5,083 nt of DNA, taken from Spirochaetales bacterium (GTDB taxonomy: Bacteria; Spirochaetota; Spirochaetia; SZUA-6; DRHE01). Within the stretch, counting starts at the first letter, position 1. Every line of letters starts with the position of its first letter. A program made the position numbers and the translations under genes. Below are positions 1-5,083 of this stretch, in pieces. Location of the stretch: positions 1 through 5,083 of the forward strand of contig JAFGFV010000637.1 of NCBI GenBank assembly GCA_016930895.1. Reading direction: 5' to 3'. A model generated the notes under the pieces. It saw nothing but the letters and a program-made list of their open reading frames with translations, searched no databases and had not been told where the DNA came from.

Positions 1-771
<771 letters not shown>

Positions 772-813
772 GCGACCGGGTCCGGGGTGGGGAACATCCG
801 GGTGCCCGGAGGC

Positions 814-826
814 TGACGCTTCGTCA
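814..826. repeat. Small palindrome just upstream of the ribosome binding site
   Basis: TGACG (814-818) and CGTCA (822-826) form a perfect inverted repeat around a 3-base spacer, ending one base before the Shine-Dalgarno sequence. It could be a small hairpin that affects translation or a half-site palindrome for a dimeric regulator. At 5 bp per arm it may equally be chance. No regulator family is claimed. Confidence 0.25.
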
Positions 827-827
827 C

Positions 828-833
828 GGAGGT
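828..833 (+). promoter_or_regulatory. Ribosome binding site of the acyltransferase-like gene
   Basis: GGAGGT lies 5 bases upstream of the ATG at 839. It is a near-perfect Shine-Dalgarno sequence at a usable distance. It decides the start of the acyltransferase gene against a longer open frame that would begin at 725 inside mtnA and has no comparable signal. It sits in the 67-bp mtnA-acyltransferase gap (772-838). I see no convincing promoter or terminator in that gap. Confidence 0.8.
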
Positions 834-838
834 GGGTA

Positions 839-1672
839 ATGCCCGACCGCAGCGACCCATGGTTCCTCACCCTGGTCAACGAGGTCCTGCTCCTGCGCTA
901 CCGGGTGCAGATGATCGGAGCCGACCACCTCCCGCCGGGGTGTGCGGTCATCGCCTGCAACCACCTGCTGCACACGGATTTCCGCTTCCACGTCAAGGCG
1001 ATCCGGCACAGCCTGCGCTTCCTGGGCATTCGGGACAACACTCCCTGGAGGTCGGCCAACCTGGCAATCCGGCTGCTCTTCCGCCTGTCCTGTGGGCTGA
1101 TCGACGCTCTCTTGGAGGGCTATGTGATCTTCATGGAGAGGGGGCGGCCCCTGCCGCCTTCGGTCACCGCCAGGGTCCTGGAGGCCCTCTCAAACGGTCA
1201 CTACGTGATCGTCATGCCCGAAGGCCGGGTGCACAGGCCGGACGGAACGCGGTGCGCATACCGGGGCGCCGGCTATTTTGCTCTCAAGTCGGGCTGCCCG
1301 GTATTCCCGGTGGGGGTGAGCATGCAGCGGCGGGGTCTGCTGGCGCGCACAGTCGTCTACAGGGTCGGCAAGGCGGTGCCCGTGCCCGACCCGTCCGGGA
1401 CCTTCCGCGACCGCACCTTCCGGTACACCCGAGCGGTCGACCGGGCAGTGAACCGGTTGCTCGCGCTCGATGCCCCGCCCGGCGGCGCAGCTGCGCCATC
1501 AGGCACCGCAGCCGACGCGGGCGACCCTCGCGGGTGCTGGCAGATTCCTACCGAGAGCCCTTCCCCTCCCCGGGGGAAGCGGCGAGCCACTCCTCCACCG
1601 ACAACGGAAGCTCCCAGCGGACTACCTGGTAGTATTCCGAGGACAGGCGGGGCAGGCGCTTCAAGCCGATAA
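839..1672 (+). CDS. PlsC-type 1-acylglycerol-3-phosphate acyltransferase-like protein
   Basis: This is a predicted glycerolipid acyltransferase of the LPLAT/PlsC family (277 aa). Such enzymes move an acyl chain onto a lysophospholipid or related acceptor at the cytoplasmic membrane face. The four family blocks are in order. NHLLHTD (41-47) is the catalytic NHX4D motif. YVIFMERGR (95-103) corresponds to block II with its Arg. MPEGRVHRPDG (126-136) is the FPEGTRS acceptor-phosphate block, with Phe replaced by Met and Thr by Arg. CPVFPVGV (153-160) is block IV. The ATG at 839 is chosen for its GGAGGT site and because the domain begins soon after it. No clear membrane helix is seen. The core ends near residue 225-230, and the rest is a Pro/Gly/Ala-rich tail. 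Residues 237-277 are encoded opposite the end of the converging PIG-L gene, so the tail may be non-conserved read-through. The exact acceptor is unknown, and the family also includes ornithine-lipid and lyso-PE type acyltransferases. The 67-bp spacing allows cotranscription with mtnA, but no functional link is evident. Confidence 0.85.
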   Translation: MPDRSDPWFLTLVNEVLLLRYRVQMIGADHLPPGCAVIACNHLLHTDFRFHVKAIRHSLRFLGIRDNTPWRSANLAIRLLFRLSCGLIDALLEGYVIFMERGRPLPPSVTARVLEALSNGHYVIVMPEGRVHRPDGTRCAYRGAGYFALKSGCPVFPVGVSMQRRGLLARTVVYRVGKAVPVPDPSGTFRDRTFRYTRAVDRAVNRLLALDAPPGGAAAPSGTAADAGDPRGCWQIPTESPSPPRGKRRATPPPTTEAPSGLPGSIPRTGGAGASSR

Positions 1673-3743
1673 CCGAGGCATCCGCCTGGGATACGTGCTG
1701 CTGCAGGGCCAGAGCCTGGATTGCCCTGTGCGTCATTCCGGAACTGGGGTCCCGCTCGCTGCCGCTGATGGCCAGGCACTCGCCGTACCGGTCCCTCTGG
1801 AAGGGATCGATGCTGACCAGGTGCGCCCGGACGCTGCCTTCCCCCGCCCGGGCCAGGACAGCCAGGGCCTTCCTGACCAGGTACCCAACCGCTTCGTGCT
1901 CGAAGTGCTCGTGCGCCCCGGAGCGCGCGTCCGGAGACACGATGACGTCGGGCCCGAACCCCTGAATCAGCTCGACCAGCCGATCCACCAGCGCCTGCTC
2001 GCCGCCCCACCCCTCCAGCACCGTCTCCAGAGACACCACGTCGCTCAAGGTGTTGTAGGGCCGATTCTTCAGCCCGAGGCGCACGTACGCCTCGGAGCCC
2101 AGGATCGCCATGGCCTCGGTGGCCTCCTGGACCCGAACCCTGGCCAGTGCGCTCCCCCGGAGGGCATGATTGGGATAGGCGCCCCCCACGGTCCGCTTGG
2201 GGTAGCGGTCCACACCCGCCTCGCCGTCGGTGAAGAGGATGGTGGCCGTTCGTTTTCCCGAGCGATACGCCCGGCTCATGAGCACCGCGAAGTCCAGGCT
2301 TTCGTCGTCCGGATGAGCATGGATGAACAAGACATCGACCCTGAAGTAGCCGATCGGCCGCCCGGGCGCGTAGGTCTTCGGAACGGCCCGCTCCAGACGC
2401 GCCGGGGATTCCGGCTTTTCCGCCGCAGCCGTTGCCGCCGCTCCCTCGATCCGTTTCGCCGAGCCTGCGGGCGCACGCGCAGGTGCCGACGCGAGCGCAG
2501 GTGCCGATGCAACTTCCGGCGCCAGGTCCGTCGCTGGGGAGCCTGCCGGCAAGTCCGCCGCGATCGAGGCGACCAGGGCGGCCGGGTTGACCCGGGTCCG
2601 CACCGCCGCCTCCTGGGCCGCCGCCTCCTGCCGCGAGATCGCCTCCTGGGCCGCAGCCTCCTGCTCGGCTTGCTGCTCCTGCTCGGCTTGCTGCTCCTGC
2701 TCGGCTTGCCGCTCCTGCTCGGCTTGCCGCACTTGCGCCGCACGCGTCTGCTCCGCTCGCACCTCCTCGGCACGGATGGCTTCTGCCTCCGCGGCCCGCT
2801 CCCGGGCCTCCCGTTCCCGCGCCCGGGCCTCCGCGGCCGCACGCACCGCTTCCTCCCGCGCTTGCTCCCGTGTCCGGGCCTCCCGTCCCGCGGCCCGCCG
2901 CCCGGCGGCTCGCTCGACGGCCCGCTCCGCCGCGCGTGCCAGGCGTGCGTCGGCCCGGGGCTGCGGAGCCTCCGTGGCCTGTCGGAACAGGACCGACAGG
3001 GTCAGAAGAGCCACGGCGGCCGAGGCCTGCCAGCCGCAGCGGGGCCGCGCCGGGATCGTGACCGGAGCCGGAGCGAAGGCGGCCCCATCGAAATCGATCC
3101 TGTAGGTCCCGAACAGGATACGGTCGCCCTCCCGCAGGCGCTTCTCCCGCTGGGGCACGCCGTTGATGACCGCGGGGCTCTCGCTCTCGAACCACCCGTG
3201 GCCGTCACGATAGTCGATGCGGAAATGCCGTCGGATGCCTCGCCGATCCGGAAGCAGCAGATCTGCGGTTCCCACGGAAGCCACCGTCACCGGGTACGAT
3301 TCGAAGCTGTAGTGGCGCAGCTGCCCGGCGCTGCCGCGGACGTTGAGGCGCAGGCGGAATACCTTGGCTTGAGCCCCTCGCCGTGACGAAGCGATCTGCC
3401 GGAGCCAGCGCACCGCCCGGGCGAGCATGACGACAACGATCAGGAGGGCCGCCCCGAGGAAGCTCCAGGCCACGGTCAGGAGGAGCCCTCGGCTGAAGCT
3501 CCCTGCAACGCCGCCCGCTACCAGGCCGGTAGCGGGCGGGCTGGTCAGTTCGACGGACTGCTCCGCGGCGGTCGAGGCCGGCATCCCTGCCGGGGGGCTG
3601 CTCGGAGGATCGGATGCCCAGGCAGGCACGACCCGGATCAGGCCCGCAAGAATTACGACTGCCAGCACGCGCAGGAGGCCCGGGCGCCGCGGCCGCGAGC
3701 GGCCCTCCACATCCTGGCTCACGAGGCCGCTGGGGAGAAGCAT
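1548..3743 (-). CDS. Membrane-anchored FHA-like / PIG-L (LmbE) deacetylase fusion protein
   Basis: This 731-residue multidomain protein has a C-terminal PIG-L/LmbE domain, the family of zinc-dependent N-deacetylases acting on GlcNAc-type sugars and related amides. Segments in order: an Arg-rich start and hydrophobic signal sequence (about 15-43, with AWAS as a plausible cleavage site); a Ser/Pro/Ala linker (45-82); a transmembrane helix (87-108) followed by a basic stretch; an FHA-like beta domain (128-220) ending NGVPQREKRLREGDRILFG; a second hydrophobic segment (237-253); a long Ala/Glu/Arg/Gln helical stalk (263-384) with QAEQEx repeats; an Ala/Pro linker (385-465); and the deacetylase (467-731). 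The zinc motif AHPDDE is at 476-481 (His477, Asp480) and HFEH at 613-616 matches the family HxxH ligand site, so the enzyme looks intact. By the positive-inside rule the FHA part would be cytoplasmic and the deacetylase outside (inference). The ATG at 3743 overlaps radA by 25 bp. A GTG at 3722 gives a 4-bp GTGA overlap and still keeps the signal sequence. Neither start has a clear Shine-Dalgarno. The substrate is unknown. Confidence 0.9.
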   Translation of the reverse strand: MLLPSGLVSQDVEGRSRPRRPGLLRVLAVVILAGLIRVVPAWASDPPSSPPAGMPASTAAEQSVELTSPPATGLVAGGVAGSFSRGLLLTVAWSFLGAALLIVVVMLARAVRWLRQIASSRRGAQAKVFRLRLNVRGSAGQLRHYSFESYPVTVASVGTADLLLPDRRGIRRHFRIDYRDGHGWFESESPAVINGVPQREKRLREGDRILFGTYRIDFDGAAFAPAPVTIPARPRCGWQASAAVALLTLSVLFRQATEAPQPRADARLARAAERAVERAAGRRAAGREARTREQAREEAVRAAAEARAREREARERAAEAEAIRAEEVRAEQTRAAQVRQAEQERQAEQEQQAEQEQQAEQEAAAQEAISRQEAAAQEAAVRTRVNPAALVASIAADLPAGSPATDLAPEVASAPALASAPARAPAGSAKRIEGAAATAAAEKPESPARLERAVPKTYAPGRPIGYFRVDVLFIHAHPDDESLDFAVLMSRAYRSGKRTATILFTDGEAGVDRYPKRTVGGAYPNHALRGSALARVRVQEATEAMAILGSEAYVRLGLKNRPYNTLSDVVSLETVLEGWGGEQALVDRLVELIQGFGPDVIVSPDARSGAHEHFEHEAVGYLVRKALAVLARAGEGSVRAHLVSIDPFQRDRYGECLAISGSERDPSSGMTHRAIQALALQQHVSQADASVIGLKRLPRLSSEYYQVVRWELPLSVEEWLAASPGEGKGSR
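1560..1579. repeat. Inverted repeat at the convergent gene ends
   Basis: CTTCCCC (1560-1566) and GGGGAAG (1573-1579) pair as a perfect 7-bp stem around a 6-base loop. It lies inside both converging genes, 10 bases before the TAG of the minus-strand PIG-L gene and about 90 bases before the TAA of the acyltransferase gene. Neither strand shows a T-run after it, so it is not a classical intrinsic terminator. It is the only hairpin I noticed in the overlap. Confidence 0.3.
2608..2663 (-). repeat. Near-exact 23-bp direct repeat encoding QEAAAQEA
   Basis: Bases 2608-2630 and 2641-2663 are the same 23-mer with one mismatch, 33 bp apart start to start. On the coding (minus) strand they give QEAAAQEA at residues 361-368 and 372-379, an 11-residue period. 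They lie at the C-terminal end of the Ala/Glu-rich stalk of the PIG-L fusion, directly abutting the QAEQEx array. This suggests the stalk grew by local duplication. Confidence 0.7.
2661..2732 (-). repeat. 18-bp tandem repeat, four copies, encoding QAEQEx
   Basis: Four adjacent 18-bp units begin at 2661, 2679, 2697 and 2715 on the plus strand. Each carries CTGCTCGGCTTG followed by a slightly variable hexamer (CTGCTC, CTGCTC, CCGCTC, CCGCAC). Read on the coding minus strand they give QAEQER, QAEQEQ, QAEQEQ and QAEQEA (residues 340-363) inside the helical stalk of the PIG-L fusion. The unit is a multiple of three, so copy-number change would lengthen or shorten the stalk without breaking the frame. 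Nearly identical DNA between copies, not only identical protein, points to recent slippage or unequal recombination. Confidence 0.9.
3511..3539. repeat. Perfect 12-bp inverted repeat (hairpin) inside the PIG-L fusion gene
   Basis: CCGCCCGCTACC (3511-3522) and GGTAGCGGGCGG (3528-3539) are exact reverse complements separated by a 5-base loop. On the coding strand the hairpin encodes about residues 69-77 (PPATGLVAG), in the linker just before the first transmembrane helix. It starts about 205 bases downstream of the ATG. No T-run follows on either strand, so an intrinsic terminator is unlikely. A role in mRNA folding, translation pausing before the membrane segment, or none at all are all possible. 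Confidence 0.75.
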
Positions 3744-5071
3744 ACGCGAACCGCTTCGGTCAGGGTCGCCGCCGCGACCCCAATAGGATGGGCGGATTCA
3801 CCCCCCTCCTTGAGCGGCGGGTGGATCAGACGGCCGAAGGACATCTCCTGTACGGTGCGTGCCCGCCGTTCCAGGTGAGCGATCGGGTGTATCTCCCCCG
3901 CCAGGCTCACCTCACCGACCGTGGCGGTTCCGGGCGGAACGGGCTGGTTGATCCGGGCGGAGTACAGGGATAGGCTCAGAGGAAGGTCGATGCCCACTTC
4001 GCCGATGTGGATTCCTCCGCCGACGTTCACGTACAGGTCCTGGTCGGAGAAGCGGACCTTGAGATGCTTCTCCAGCACCGCCGCCATTCGGGAGACGCGC
4101 CCCGAGTCGATTCGCTCCGAGAAGACTCTGGAGATCCCGCCCTTGGCCGGCACCACCAGGCACTGGATCTCCACCAGCAGGATCCGGGAACCCTCGTACA
4201 CCGGGGCCACGGCGACTCCCGGGGGGCACTCCTTGTCCCTCGGGGTCAGGAACAGGGCCGCCGGGTTATCGACCTGTTCGAGCCCCTGCTCGCTCATGCG
4301 GAAGATGCCGATCTCGTCCACGGAGCCGAAGCGGTTCTTGGCGGAGCGCAGGATCCGGATCCCGCCGGAGCCGGTCTCGAAGTACAGCACCGTGTCGACC
4401 ATGTGCTCGATGACCTTGGGGCCGGCGATGTAGCCTTCCTTTGTGACGTGGCCGACCAGAAACAGCGCGCAGCCGTGCCCCTTGGCCCACGCCGATAGCT
4501 CCTGGCTGCACAGCTTGAGCTGGTTGACCGTACCGGGCACGCTGCCGATGTCTTCCGAGTAGAGGGTCTGCGCGGAATCGACGACGATTGCCACGGGCTT
4601 GACGCGCTCGCAGGTAGCCAGCACCGCGGCGAGCTCAGTGGCCGAAAAGACCTCGATGCGCTCGCTCCGGATCCCCAGCCGATCCGCCCGCAGGCGGATC
4701 TGCCCGGGTGACTCCTCGCCGGACACGTAGAGGACCCTCCCGCTCGTCTTCACGGCCGCGGCCAGCTGAAGCATCAGCGTCGACTTGCCGATGCCGGGCT
4801 CCCCGGCGATCAGGATGGCCGAGCCTTTCATGATACCGCCGCCGAGTACCCGGTTGAGCTCACCGAGCCCCGAGTCCAGGCGCAGAGCTTCTCGGGTTTC
4901 CACCGCGCTCAGGGGTATGGAAACCTGCACCTCCCCGGGGACCCTGCCCTTTTCCGGGCTCCGCTCTTCGCTCAGGGTGTTCCAGCTTCCGCACTCGGGA
5001 CAGCGCCCGAGCCACTTGGGCTCCTGGTGGTCGCAGACCGAGCATACGTACAATGTGGATTTCTTGGCCAC
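3719..5071 (-). CDS. radA: DNA repair protein RadA (Sms), branch-migration ATPase
   Basis: RadA is a RecA-like hexameric ATPase/helicase that promotes branch migration and processing of recombination intermediates with RecA in the cytoplasm. The 450-residue length is normal for the family. An N-terminal C4 zinc finger has CxxC pairs at Cys10/13 and Cys24/27. The RecA core has Walker A GEPGIGKST (90-98, Lys96), a Walker B-type strand ending at Asp165 (VVDSAQTL) and the RadA-specific KNRFG motif (245-249). The C-terminal Lon-protease-like domain (from about residue 290) includes GGGIHIGEVGIDLPL and GEVSLAGEIHP and lacks a Lon catalytic serine, as in other RadA proteins. The start is GTG at 5071-5069, giving the typical (M)AKKSTLYVCSVC beginning. 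No Shine-Dalgarno is visible in the 12 bases left in the window, and the frame stays open to the edge, so a slightly earlier start cannot be excluded. Its TGA (3721-3719) overlaps the start of the PIG-L fusion gene, so the two are probably cotranscribed. Any promoter is outside the window. Confidence 0.97.
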   Translation of the reverse strand: MAKKSTLYVCSVCDHQEPKWLGRCPECGSWNTLSEERSPEKGRVPGEVQVSIPLSAVETREALRLDSGLGELNRVLGGGIMKGSAILIAGEPGIGKSTLMLQLAAAVKTSGRVLYVSGEESPGQIRLRADRLGIRSERIEVFSATELAAVLATCERVKPVAIVVDSAQTLYSEDIGSVPGTVNQLKLCSQELSAWAKGHGCALFLVGHVTKEGYIAGPKVIEHMVDTVLYFETGSGGIRILRSAKNRFGSVDEIGIFRMSEQGLEQVDNPAALFLTPRDKECPPGVAVAPVYEGSRILLVEIQCLVVPAKGGISRVFSERIDSGRVSRMAAVLEKHLKVRFSDQDLYVNVGGGIHIGEVGIDLPLSLSLYSARINQPVPPGTATVGEVSLAGEIHPIAHLERRARTVQEMSFGRLIHPPLKEGGESAHPIGVAAATLTEAVRVCFSPAAS

Positions 5072-5083
5072 TGCGATGGTGTA

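Noticed and set aside
797..810. TCCGGG/CCCGGA inverted repeat as a terminator after mtnA
   Set aside because: The loop is only 2 bases, the arms are 6 bp of G+C, and there is no T-run. It is expected by chance in this composition.
1560..1579. Bidirectional intrinsic terminator for the convergent genes
   Set aside because: The 7-bp stem is real, but no T-run follows on either strand and it lies before both stop codons, so terminator function is not supported.
2661..2732. CRISPR-like array
   Set aside because: The 18-bp units are directly adjacent, with no spacers, and lie in frame in a coding region as an amino-acid repeat.
1357..3195. Long minus-strand open frame (612 codons) in a second frame across the PIG-L gene
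   Set aside because: It is composed almost entirely of Gly/Arg/Ala/Pro with no motif, overlaps the real gene in another frame, and runs on into the antisense of the acyltransferase. It is a composition artefact.
1470..3386. Long plus-strand open frame (638 codons) opposite the PIG-L fusion gene
   Set aside because: Its translation is Leu/Arg/Gly/Pro-rich low complexity with no recognisable domain, and its Leu-rich block is merely the antisense of the QAEQEx repeats. The minus strand carries clear FHA-like and PIG-L motifs in the same DNA. Long antisense frames are expected in G+C-rich genes.

Overview
The window is an ordinary-looking stretch of a G+C-rich bacterial chromosome, roughly two thirds G+C by eye. 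It is densely packed with four protein genes. There are no RNA genes, CRISPR arrays, insertion sequences or phage genes that I can see. The sequence does not fix the phylum. The signal-peptide-bearing envelope protein and the housekeeping genes would fit several Gram-negative lineages. I considered Spirochaetota, but that is only an impression.

Left part, plus strand: the window opens inside a methylthioribose-1-phosphate isomerase gene (mtnA, N-terminus outside the window). A 67-bp gap with a good ribosome binding site follows, then a complete PlsC-type lysophospholipid acyltransferase-like gene. Right part, minus strand: radA, the DNA recombination/branch-migration ATPase, starts near the right edge. 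It runs into a 731-codon gene for an unusual membrane protein. That protein combines an N-terminal signal sequence, a transmembrane helix, an FHA-like domain, a second hydrophobic segment, a long Ala/Glu/Arg/Gln-rich helical stalk with a tandem QAEQEx repeat, and a C-terminal PIG-L/LmbE deacetylase domain.

The two halves converge. The acyltransferase gene and the PIG-L gene overlap tail to tail by 125 bp, so neither strand has a free intergenic terminator. The radA and PIG-L genes overlap head to tail by 25 bp, or by 4 bp if a GTG start is used, which suggests one coupled transcript.

The genes have no shared pathway: methionine/5-deoxyribose salvage, phospholipid acylation, DNA repair, and deacetylation of an unknown (probably envelope) substrate. 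The most noteworthy item is the FHA/PIG-L membrane protein. It looks like a signalling-type cytoplasmic module tethered across the membrane to a hydrolase domain, although the FHA module lacks its usual phosphothreonine-binding residues.
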